From: Myxococcales bacterium
GTDB taxonomy: Bacteria > Myxococcota_A > Bradymonadia > REDH01
Reading direction: 5' to 3'
Length of the DNA: 37,569 nt
Assembly (NCBI GenBank): GCA_947496715.1
Contig: CANMDT010000020.1
Location: forward strand, 1 to 37,569
The position numbers were made by a program, and so were the translations under genes. Positions 1 through 6,925 of this stretch are shown here, piece by piece (within the stretch, counting starts at the first letter, position 1; every line of letters begins with the position of its first letter). Under the pieces are notes generated by a model. That model was not told where the DNA came from. It saw only the letters and a program-made list of their open reading frames with translations, and did no database searches.

Positions 1-1
1 T

Positions 2-244
2 GGCTCCTCTACCTGCGGCTCCGGCGGCCGTGGTGGCAATGGCGGCGCGGGCGGCGCGGGTGGCTGCGGCGGTGGCGGCGCGGGCGGCCCCTCGGTGGGC
101 ATCCTTGGCGTCGACGGCGCTTCGGTGCAGCTCATCGATACCTCCTTCGCCGTCGGTGGCCCAGGCTCGGGCGGCACCTCTCCCTGCGGCAACAACGGGC
201 AGGACGGCCTCAATGCCGAGACAGTCCGCCTGACCCTGCTCTAA
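2..244 (+). CDS. C-terminal end of a glycine-rich secreted/surface protein (partial)
   Basis: Reading from base 2 gives an open frame of 80 codons ending in TAA at 242-244; the start lies outside the window. The first 30 residues are almost all Gly with Ala, Ser and two Cys. A short hydrophilic tail follows (a GILGVDGASVQL segment, then GGPGSGGTSPCGNNGQDG) and ends in VRLTLL. Runs of GGAGG type with scattered Cys occur in large secreted proteins of myxobacteria-like organisms. No catalytic motif is visible and I cannot name a family. The next gene begins 37 bases later on the same strand. The glycine run is also a low-complexity GGC/GCG DNA repeat, so shorter reading frames in other phases here are artefacts. 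Confidence 0.55.
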   Translation, partial: GSSTCGSGGRGGNGGAGGAGGCGGGGAGGPSVGILGVDGASVQLIDTSFAVGGPGSGGTSPCGNNGQDGLNAETVRLTLL

Positions 245-281
245 CTCCAGCCGATTCCTCTGCGCCCCACGAGGCGACACG

Positions 282-992
282 ATGTCCCAACATGAACACA
301 TCCTGGCCGACTGCTGGCTCACCGCCGGTCTGACCGTCGACGAAGCCGAGCAGCTCCTCACGCGCTGCACCCTGCGCCTGCTCCAGGCGGGCGACCTCCT
401 TTTTGAGGCCGGCGCGGCGTCGAGCGAACTCTGGTTTGTGCGCTCCGGCGCCATCGAGTTGACCGCCGACGGCGTGACGACCACCAAGCCGGTACGGGTG
501 CAGTGCCCTGCCACGCTCTGTGACATGAGCCTGCTCTCGCCCGGACCCCACAGCGTGACCGCCAAGGCGGTCGAGCCGACGCGACTCTACGGCCTGAGCC
601 ACGAGGCCTTTCTTGCCCTCAAGCATGAGGCTCCAAACTGCACAGCAAAGCTGCTGCGAGCCATCGCACCGACCCTCGCGGCACGGCTGCGCTCCTGCAA
701 TGACCGCACCGAGTCGGCCACCATGGAGCGCCAGCTCAACCTCGCATCGGCCGGCACAACGCTGGGCGGGGGCGGTGGCGGACACCTGCAGGCGATGGCC
801 GACCAGCTCATCGCCGAAGGCAGCCGCGCCCCCTCGACGACCCGCATGCCGAGCCAGAGCCAAGAGGCGCGAGGCAGCGACCGAACCCGGCCCGTGACGA
901 AGGAGCTCGAGGCCGATCCGGAGAAGCCGGGCATGTTCGGACGCTTCAAACAGGTGCTCGCCGGCAAGCCCGACACCAAGGGGCGCCCATGA
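282..992 (+). CDS. cyclic-nucleotide-binding-fold protein with degenerate phosphate-binding cassette
   Basis: A 236-aa protein. Residues about 20-130 look like a CAP/CNB beta roll: LLQAGDLLFEAGAASSELWFVRSGAIEL, in short pieces, fits the usual 'G..lf.eGd....ly.v.sG.v' pattern. The phosphate-binding cassette, normally FGE..L...(P)R(S/T)A, reads CDMSLLSPGPHSVTA, so both the Glu and the Arg that hold the cyclic phosphate are missing. I infer that it does not bind cNMP normally. The C-terminal 100 residues are low complexity, with a six-Gly run near residue 163 and a Lys/Gly-rich end; there is no helix-turn-helix. Its TGA overlaps the ATG of the next CNB gene by 4 bases (ATGA), so the two are probably translationally coupled and act together. 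Confidence 0.72.
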   Translation: MSQHEHILADCWLTAGLTVDEAEQLLTRCTLRLLQAGDLLFEAGAASSELWFVRSGAIELTADGVTTTKPVRVQCPATLCDMSLLSPGPHSVTAKAVEPTRLYGLSHEAFLALKHEAPNCTAKLLRAIAPTLAARLRSCNDRTESATMERQLNLASAGTTLGGGGGGHLQAMADQLIAEGSRAPSTTRMPSQSQEARGSDRTRPVTKELEADPEKPGMFGRFKQVLAGKPDTKGRP

Positions 993-1546
993 ACGAGCTC
1001 ACGCCCCAGACACTTCGGCGGGTGGAACTGCTCCGTGACCTTGACGAGCGGGAACTCTCGACCCTCTGCACGGTCCTGGTCCGGGAGCCGGCGATCGAGC
1101 CAGGCTCCGTCATCTGTGCCGAAGGGGAGCAGGGCCGCTGCTGCTACCTGCTCCTGTCGGGCTCGGTCGATGTGGTGAAGCGGCTGCCAAACGGCACAAC
1201 CCGTGTCATCGCAAACCTCCGGCAGCACCAGTTCTTTGGCGAGGTGGCGCTCATCGATGGCGCTCCCCGCTCCGCCAGCTGCGTTGCCCACGACGCCTGC
1301 GAGGTGGCCCGTTTCGAGCGGGCAGAGTTCGACCGGCTCATGCAGAGCGGCTCGGTCTTCGCGGTCCGCTTTGCGAGCAGCATCGCGACCAGCCTCGCAG
1401 GACAGCTTCGCAACGCCCACCGCCGGCTCGGCATGTCGCTGCAGGCCCTCAACCGGGCCATGGTCTCGTCGCGCACAGCAGAGAGCCGCGGCTACTACCT
1501 GGGCTTGGAAGCACAGGGCGAAGGGAGCGGTCACGCGGCCGATTGA
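989..1546 (+). CDS. cyclic-nucleotide-binding-domain protein (Crp-like sensor without HTH)
   Basis: A 185-aa protein with a CNB domain at about residues 15-130. The phosphate-binding cassette FFGEVALIDGAPRSAS is intact (Gly84, Glu85, Arg94), the signature of cAMP/cGMP or related ligand binding. The last 55 residues are helical with no winged-helix DNA-binding domain, so it is not a Crp/Fnr transcription factor; a regulatory or adaptor role is inferred. It overlaps the degenerate CNB gene upstream by 4 bases, so the operon encodes one competent and one apparently incompetent sensor. The lolA gene begins 81 bases downstream. Confidence 0.8.
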   Translation: MNELTPQTLRRVELLRDLDERELSTLCTVLVREPAIEPGSVICAEGEQGRCCYLLLSGSVDVVKRLPNGTTRVIANLRQHQFFGEVALIDGAPRSASCVAHDACEVARFERAEFDRLMQSGSVFAVRFASSIATSLAGQLRNAHRRLGMSLQALNRAMVSSRTAESRGYYLGLEAQGEGSGHAAD

Positions 1547-1627
1547 TGCGCCCTCTGCAGATTTGGAATAGAGGCGGGGGCGCAGCGTCTTGTCCCCACG
1601 CCGCTCCCGTTCGAACCAAGGTGCACC

Positions 1628-2341
1628 ATGTGGTCGCTCTGTCACGCTCTGCTCGCAGCCTCCTTCCTGACCGCGCCCAACCCCGCACCGGTTAACGTCG
1701 GCTGCCTGGCGCAGGTAGGGCAGCAGCCGGCAGCAGCCGCAGCCGTGCCGCCCCGGTTGGCCACGCCCGCCGAGGTGGTCGACGCGCTGCAGCGCTCCTA
1801 CGAGGGCGTCCGAGACTACACCGCCAGCTTCACGCAGGAGCTGACGAACACGGCGGCCGGCGAGACGACCCGTTCGCAGGGGACCCTCTACTTCAAGAAG
1901 CCGGGCAAGATGCGGTGGGACTATCGCACGCCGGAGGCCAAGGCGCTCATCAGCGACGGCACGACGCTCTGGATCTGGGAGCCGGCCTTCAAGCAGTATG
2001 CCGCGCAGCCCGTGTCGCAGAGCAGCGCACCGCTGGCGCTCCGCTTCCTCATGGGCCAGGGGAAGCTCTCCGATGACTTCACCGCCGAGGTCAAGGCGGT
2101 GAAGGAGGGCTCGGTGGCGCTGGAGCTCACGCCCAAGAGTGCTGTCTCGGGCGTCGACAAACTCCGCTTTGTCATCACGACGGCCGACTGGAAGGTGCAG
2201 GAGGCGGTGCTCTACGACCCGCTCGGCAACCGCAACCGGCTGGTCTTCTCGGGGGCCAAGTGGAACAGCAACCTGCCCGATGCCGGCTTTGTCTTCGCAC
2301 CGCCCGCAGGCGCGCGGGAGATCAAGGCACCGGGTCGCTAG
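1628..2341 (+). CDS. lolA: outer-membrane lipoprotein carrier protein LolA
   Basis: A 237-aa protein. A hydrophobic start (residues 1-17) resembles a Sec signal. The LolA fold is recognisable: an amphipathic first helix (VVDALQRSYEGVRDYTASFTQ), then GTLYFKKPGKMRWDYRTPEAK, where 'G.l...rPgr.rw.y' is the LolA hallmark, then SDGTTLWIWEP and a C-terminal VQEAVLYDPLGNRNRLVF. LolA is a periplasmic chaperone that takes lipoproteins released by LolCDE to the outer membrane, which fits the many lipoprotein genes in this window. Start: ATG at 1628, preceded by AAGG eight bases away. The TAG stop shares its last three bases with the stop of the convergent RqcH gene (CTAG, 2338-2341). Confidence 0.9.
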   Translation: MWSLCHALLAASFLTAPNPAPVNVGCLAQVGQQPAAAAAVPPRLATPAEVVDALQRSYEGVRDYTASFTQELTNTAAGETTRSQGTLYFKKPGKMRWDYRTPEAKALISDGTTLWIWEPAFKQYAAQPVSQSSAPLALRFLMGQGKLSDDFTAEVKAVKEGSVALELTPKSAVSGVDKLRFVITTADWKVQEAVLYDPLGNRNRLVFSGAKWNSNLPDAGFVFAPPAGAREIKAPGR

Positions 2342-3798
2342 GCCTTCTCGGGGGGTAGCCGCTCGAGGAGAGGGCGCAGCTTCTCGTCGGTGAGAGGGCC
2401 CACGGTGATGGTCTTGGTATCGGAGAGGTAGACGCGGCCCGGCGGTCCATCCTTGGCCCGTCGCACGTTTTTGCGGAGGGTGTGGTGGACTGCCACATGG
2501 GTGTCGTCCTTGGCGACCGAGAACCAGACCGCCAGCTCTGCCGCCTCGCGGAGGGCGACGGGGCCTGCCTGACGGCCGCGGGTTCGGAGGATGACGTGGG
2601 GGCCGGGGTGGTCGGCGACATGGAGCCAGAGGTCGGTGCCGCGGGCTAGCCCGAAGGTGAGTTTGTCGTTGTCGCGACCTCCGCGGCCGACCAGGATCTC
2701 TTCGCCCGTGGAGGCGATGAAGAGCCGGTAGGGAAGCCGGACCTCGGCCTGTCGTTCGACGGGCGGCAGCTGCTTGCGGGGGAGGAGGCCTGCGTTGCGG
2801 GCAGCGGAGGCGAGGCGGGCGAGCGCGACGATGTCGGTGGCCGCCGCGGCGTCGCGGGCGAGGCGGGCGAGCTGCTCGAGTTGCTGATCGGCCTCGGCGA
2901 GGCGGGTACGGGCATGGGCCTCGCCCCGCTCGAACTTGCGGGCACGGGCGTAGCGCGAGGCGATGTTTTCGGCGAAGTCGAGGCGGGGGTCGAGCTCGAT
3001 GAGGGTGATGGGGGCGCCCTCTTCGAACCAGTCCTGGACGGCGACGCGATCGGCGGGGAGATGGGGCTGGCCGCGGAGGGTCTGCAGGAGGTCGGCCTCA
3101 CGGCGCAGGCGTGGCGCGGCGTGGCTGCGGTCTGCATCGGCGGCGATGGCGACGGCGCGCTGTGCGAGCCGCTTCCGTGCGCGGGTGAGGCCTGCGAGGA
3201 GCTCGGCACGGCGCTGGTCGAGGGCCTCCGATGCATCGAAGTCGCGATACCAGGCTTCGGCGAAGGCGTCGGCGGAGGCGTCGCGGGGGAAGCCGTCGCG
3301 GAAGGCGGGGGCACCGCCGTCGGGGCGGGTGGCGGGGGGCTCATAGGTATCACCGACGGTGACGGTGCGGTCGCGCGAGGTCCGTCCGTGGAAGCTGCCC
3401 TCGATCAGTCCCTCTTTGAGCAGCAGGAGATTGGCGGTACCGCCAAGCTCGGCGACGAGGTCGTAGGAGATGCCGCCGCAGACCAGCTCCCACTGGACGA
3501 TGCGGTCGTCTTCAGCGACAGCGAGTTGTCGGATGAGCCCACCGACAACCCGCGCGCGCAGGAGCATGACAAAGGTGGGTGGCGCGGGAGGGGACGGCGG
3601 CCGCTGCGTGATGCGATGGAGCCTCGCGGATCGGGCGGCGAGTGAGACGAGCAGCAGGGTGGTCTGTCCGGGCCGGTAGCACTCGAGGACGAGGGCATGT
3701 TGGTCTGCAACGGCATGAACTGCGCGGAGCCGCGCGCCCTCGATGAGGGGCCGATGGAGGCCGACGAGGTGGCTGAGTTCGGCCTGCGAGAGTTTCAT
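2338..3798 (-). CDS. rqcH: RqcH/NFACT family ribosome-associated protein
   Basis: A 486-aa protein. The chosen start gives MKLSQAELSHLVGLHRPLIEGARL, a typical NFACT-N opening; longer in-frame extensions upstream look non-coding. An NFACT-N domain (about 1-230) is followed by a charged helical, probably coiled-coil region (about 235-345), then NFACT-R (about 355-470) with LFIASTGEEILVGRGGRDND and LWLHVADHPGPHVILR. In characterised RqcH an Asp-Arg pair (D97/R98 in B. subtilis) is needed for alanine-tRNA use; here AEDDRIVQW places Asp98-Arg99 at the matching spot. The family binds obstructed 50S subunits and adds C-terminal alanine tails to stalled nascent chains. It is somewhat shorter than the usual 550-580 aa. 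It converges on lolA with overlapping stops. Confidence 0.82.
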   Translation of the reverse strand: MKLSQAELSHLVGLHRPLIEGARLRAVHAVADQHALVLECYRPGQTTLLLVSLAARSARLHRITQRPPSPPAPPTFVMLLRARVVGGLIRQLAVAEDDRIVQWELVCGGISYDLVAELGGTANLLLLKEGLIEGSFHGRTSRDRTVTVGDTYEPPATRPDGGAPAFRDGFPRDASADAFAEAWYRDFDASEALDQRRAELLAGLTRARKRLAQRAVAIAADADRSHAAPRLRREADLLQTLRGQPHLPADRVAVQDWFEEGAPITLIELDPRLDFAENIASRYARARKFERGEAHARTRLAEADQQLEQLARLARDAAAATDIVALARLASAARNAGLLPRKQLPPVERQAEVRLPYRLFIASTGEEILVGRGGRDNDKLTFGLARGTDLWLHVADHPGPHVILRTRGRQAGPVALREAAELAVWFSVAKDDTHVAVHHTLRKNVRRAKDGPPGRVYLSDTKTITVGPLTDEKLRPLLERLPPEKA

Positions 3799-3853
3799 GG
3801 GGGGCGCTTCGACCTCTTTTTTGGGCAAGTTGCAAGGATCACGGGGCGCGGCG

Positions 3854-3883
3854 TTGACCATAGGCCTAGGGAGCGAGTATCCT
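3854..3883 (+). promoter_or_regulatory. candidate sigma70-type promoter for the 97-aa gene
   Basis: TTGACC (3854-3859), an 18-base spacer and TATCCT (3878-3883) lie in the 129-base gap between the divergent RqcH start (3798) and the ATG at 3928. It would start transcription near 3890. The match is moderate, but AT-rich hexamers are scarce in this GC-rich window. Confidence 0.4.
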
Positions 3884-3927
3884 ACCCGCTCCCTGAACGA
3901 GGGCGCGGAGACTACCCTCCTGCCCGA

Positions 3928-4221
3928 ATGAGGCCGACTTTGAGCAAGCAAACCTCGGGAGCAGTCATTCACCGGAATGTGGCAGTTATCGCGTGCGATA
4001 CTGCGGCAACGCTGGCGGAGACTTCGAAAAAAATCGGCGAGCTCGGACTGGACCTCGTGATGATTGGCGATCGCCACATCGTGATTCCGGCCCGGTTCAT
4101 CCCCATGGTGCTCGGCCGATTCAAGGAGCTCGGGCAGTTCCCGCGGCTCCTGGGCGAGCCTCTCTTCGACCATGTCGATGAGCCGGCCGAAGCAGAAATC
4201 TCCTCCACGGAGAACGGTTGA
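3928..4221 (+). CDS. conserved-looking 97-aa hypothetical protein, coupled to the helicase-C-like gene
   Basis: I do not recognise a family. The frame is open further upstream, but the ATG at 3928 (MRPTLSKQTSGAVIHRNV) is the first start downstream of the candidate promoter at 3854-3883 and avoids overlap with the divergent RqcH gene. The core is alpha/beta-like: NVAVIACDTAATLAETSKK, IGELGLDLVMIGDRHIVI, PARFIPMVLGRFKELGQF, then an acidic tail (DHVDEPAEAEISSTENG). No signal peptide or membrane segment, so probably cytoplasmic. Its TGA (4219-4221) shares one base with the ATG (4221) of the 726-aa gene, which implies translational coupling and perhaps a complex. No clear Shine-Dalgarno sits at ideal distance, so the start is uncertain. 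Confidence 0.65.
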   Translation: MRPTLSKQTSGAVIHRNVAVIACDTAATLAETSKKIGELGLDLVMIGDRHIVIPARFIPMVLGRFKELGQFPRLLGEPLFDHVDEPAEAEISSTENG

Positions 4222-6401
4222 TGTCGAACCCCGCTGAAGAGCTCCTCAAGATCTACGGACAGGCCTCCCTCGCAAAGATTGCGGCGGTGCACGACCTGCC
4301 CGGCGTGGATCCCTTCTTGGAGCTGACCGACCACCTCGCCGCTAAGACCACCCGCCAGAAGATGGTGGATACCCTGCCCGACGATGTGCGCGGCTTCTTG
4401 GGCTTTCTCGATGAGATCGGCCGCCGTCTGCGCGGAGAGCGGCTGAAGAAGCGCTGGTTCCTGCATGGCTACGACGGCTTCGAGGAGCTCGTCGACCCGC
4501 TGCTCAAGCAGGGAATTGCGCTGGCAGGCAACCTCGGGGCCCGCGAGGCGCTCTCGCTCGAGACAGTCTACGAGCAGGGGTTGATGCAGCATTGGATTCA
4601 GGTCACGCCCGGCTTCGAAGGGCTGGCCGGCAACCCGCCCCCCGCCCGCGAGGTGCTGGAGAAGGTGGTCGACCCGACAGAGTCGACGCTGCTGCGCCGC
4701 GTACTGTTGGTGGAGCTCAACCTGCTGTCGGTGACCCGGTTTGTGGAGCGCAACGCTGTGCGGCTCAACCGTGACGGTTCGCCCCACCGGACCGATCTCA
4801 AGGCGATGGCACCGCTCATTGTCGAGCGCCCCAAGCATGGCGACCGGGGCGAGACCATCGTCGATCCTCTCGCGGTGGACGGCTGGGACCTCATCACCTT
4901 CCTGCTGTCGACAGCCGTCGCGCTCGGCCTCGTGGAGCGCCGCGGCGACCTGCTCCGCACCGCCAACACCTGCAACGACTATTTTGGAAAGTCGGCGACC
5001 GACCGTTGGCCGCTGCTCGAGCGGGCTGCAGAGCAGCAGCGGACCTGGAGCGAGATCGATGCGATGGGCTGGTTTGGCGCGGGCGAGCCGCCGCTGACCG
5101 GCCAGGGCCACGGCGGCTTTGCCCCCGACGGCGGACGGGCGGCGATCCTCACCGGCCCGCGCGGCAGTGTCATCGCGGCCCTCCGGCGCCTCAACCTCGA
5201 GGACTGGTTCGACGTCGAAGAGACCACCCGAACCATCGCCTCGTTGGAGCAGACCTACCTTCGCAATGTGCTGCCTGTTGTGCCCATGGACGACAAGGCC
5301 ATCGAGGGCTTTGTCGCCTCGGTCATCTCGCTGCTTCTGCCCCACATCGGTGCTGTCGAGCTCGGAAAGTCGCAGTCGAACGGCACGCCGCGCGCCCGCA
5401 TCACCGAGGTCGGCAAGGCCATGCTCGGCATCCCCTCGACCGCCGAAGAGCCCTCGGGCAAGGGCGCGATCCTGGTCGAGCCCACCTTCGAGATCACCTG
5501 CTTCCTCGACCTCGCCTCGCTTCAGCTCCTCTACGACCTCTCCCGCTTCGCGGAGATCATCAAGACGAGCGAGCGGGTGGTGCGTTACCGGCTCACAGGC
5601 GAGTCTGTGCAGTGGGGTTACGCCAAGGGCTACAACGCCGACAGCATCTTCAAGTCGCTGACCCGCTACTCCAGCCAGCCCGTGCCGCCTGCCGTCAAGT
5701 TCGCGCTTCAGGATTGGGAGCGGCTCCATCGCCGCGTCACCGTCTTCCTTCATGGCGATCTGGTCGCCGCCACCGGCAAGGCCGATCCTGAGGTTGTGCA
5801 GTCGGGCGTCATCTTCGCGGTCGACAACCGCGACCATGCCGACCGCATCGATGCCATCCACACCTTTGTCTTGGGTGCCTACTCGGAGGGCGTCGACAGG
5901 GCGCTGACGGCCTTCAAGCCCCGCGTCATCGACTACAACGGCCCGATTGTCCCCTCGCTGGTATGGGCCGAGGCCGACCGGCTCCGCGCACCGAACGGCG
6001 CGACCGACCTGCGCATCCTCTCTACGCTGCAGTCTGTGGCGACCTACGAGGACGACGACCAGTACCGGCTCGACATCAAGAAGGTGAACGCGGTCCTTGG
6101 CGACGACGATGGCTATGCCTCCCTCATCGACTTCCTCCGCAGCTCCATGGCGAGCGGCTTCACGCCCGAGCGGGAGCTCCACCTCAAGAAGGCCCTCGGC
6201 CAGCCTGCGAAGGCGAAGGTGGAGACCATGGAGGTGCTCACGCTGCTATCGGCCGAAGATGGCGACCGCGTCGCGCGCATCGCAGACCTGCAGCCCTTCA
6301 TCGTGACGCGGCTCGGACCGTCGGCCTTCCGCGTTGTGCCCGGCACCATCGCCAAGATGGTGACCGTGCTGACCAAGCTGGGCGTTCAGACCACGAAGTA
6401 A
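4221..6401 (+). CDS. XPB/Ssl2-like helicase-associated C-terminal-domain protein lacking a helicase motor
   Basis: A 726-aa protein without signal peptide. Residues about 410-515 (GAILVEPTFEITCFLDLASL, then LYDLSRFAEIIKTSERVVRY, RLTGESVQWGYAKGYNADSI) match my memory of the 'helicase conserved C-terminal domain, XPB/Ssl2' found in stand-alone 'helicase-associated' proteins of Actinobacteria and Deinococcus. There is no Walker A (GxGKT), no DEAD/DEAH box and no other SF2 motif. The first 400 residues are helical with segments that look like winged helices (about 205-250, GWDLITFLLSTAVALGLVER). The last 100 residues (YEDDDQYRLDIKKVNAVLGD onward) are alpha/beta. I infer a nucleic-acid-binding or adaptor role. 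It is coupled to the 97-aa gene upstream and converges on a lipoprotein gene 12 bases beyond its stop. Confidence 0.68.
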   Translation: MSNPAEELLKIYGQASLAKIAAVHDLPGVDPFLELTDHLAAKTTRQKMVDTLPDDVRGFLGFLDEIGRRLRGERLKKRWFLHGYDGFEELVDPLLKQGIALAGNLGAREALSLETVYEQGLMQHWIQVTPGFEGLAGNPPPAREVLEKVVDPTESTLLRRVLLVELNLLSVTRFVERNAVRLNRDGSPHRTDLKAMAPLIVERPKHGDRGETIVDPLAVDGWDLITFLLSTAVALGLVERRGDLLRTANTCNDYFGKSATDRWPLLERAAEQQRTWSEIDAMGWFGAGEPPLTGQGHGGFAPDGGRAAILTGPRGSVIAALRRLNLEDWFDVEETTRTIASLEQTYLRNVLPVVPMDDKAIEGFVASVISLLLPHIGAVELGKSQSNGTPRARITEVGKAMLGIPSTAEEPSGKGAILVEPTFEITCFLDLASLQLLYDLSRFAEIIKTSERVVRYRLTGESVQWGYAKGYNADSIFKSLTRYSSQPVPPAVKFALQDWERLHRRVTVFLHGDLVAATGKADPEVVQSGVIFAVDNRDHADRIDAIHTFVLGAYSEGVDRALTAFKPRVIDYNGPIVPSLVWAEADRLRAPNGATDLRILSTLQSVATYEDDDQYRLDIKKVNAVLGDDDGYASLIDFLRSSMASGFTPERELHLKKALGQPAKAKVETMEVLTLLSAEDGDRVARIADLQPFIVTRLGPSAFRVVPGTIAKMVTVLTKLGVQTTK

Positions 6402-6413
6402 CGGCCGCGCCGC

Positions 6414-6893
6414 CTACTGCGGGCGGGTCGGATAGGGGTTGTCGCCATAGCCTTCGGCACCGACTGTTGTGGCAGGCGGCGAACCGAGTCGCGCGCAGGC
6501 CAGCACGGGGGGCTCGCGGTGCCAGCGACAGACCCCCTCGATGCAGCCGCAGCCCTTGCCGTCGAGCGCAGAGAGACAGTCGCCGACGGGCGAGGAGGCA
6601 CAGAGCGGCGCCTCGTTGGCGGGCGCGCAGGTGGCGCCACCGCAGGCCTCTGTAACGCAGTCGGCGTCGGTGGCGCACTGACCTACCTCGTAGGCCACAA
6701 CCAGCGTCCGGTCGGGGAGCTGGCGATAGGGGTCGGACTCGGCCCTACCCTCAAAGGGACGAGAGGAGAAGCCATTCACGAGCGGCTTCTGGTTGAGTTG
6801 GCAGCCGCCGAACATGGCGAACCCGAGCAGCAGCGCGAGCGCATGAACGCGTTTTGACCTCGTCGGGGCCCACTGATAGCACGCACGGACCAT
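6414..6893 (-). CDS. cysteine-rich lipoprotein
   Basis: A 159-aa protein from the ATG at 6893. Its N-terminus is basic (RSKR at 12-15), then hydrophobic (HALALLLGFAMFGGC), ending in a lipobox with Cys31, so it is predicted to be a lipid-anchored envelope protein. The mature part has clustered Cys: VGQCATDADCVTEACGGATC, then LCASSPVGDCLSALDGKGCG and CIEGVCRW. This C-x5-C-x4-C-x4-C spacing is the same kind seen in the 930-aa lipoprotein at 33.7-36.5 kb and in Myxococcota-type secreted proteins. No enzyme motif; function unknown. Its 5' end lies 32 bases from the divergent transglycosylase ATG at 6926, so the two promoters must overlap. Confidence 0.7.
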   Translation of the reverse strand: MVRACYQWAPTRSKRVHALALLLGFAMFGGCQLNQKPLVNGFSSRPFEGRAESDPYRQLPDRTLVVAYEVGQCATDADCVTEACGGATCAPANEAPLCASSPVGDCLSALDGKGCGCIEGVCRWHREPPVLACARLGSPPATTVGAEGYGDNPYPTRPQ

Positions 6894-6925
6894 TCTACCG
6901 CTCCACGAAGCAGACTGCCCGACGC

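Noticed and set aside
1-100. Possible DNA repeat or CRISPR-like array at the left edge
   Set aside because: The periodic GGC/GCG units translate in frame as a glycine-rich protein tail; there are no spacers.
3969-6182. 737-codon minus-strand frame opposite the helicase-C-like gene
   Set aside because: Composition is that of an antisense shadow, and the plus-strand product has coherent secondary structure and a recognisable domain.
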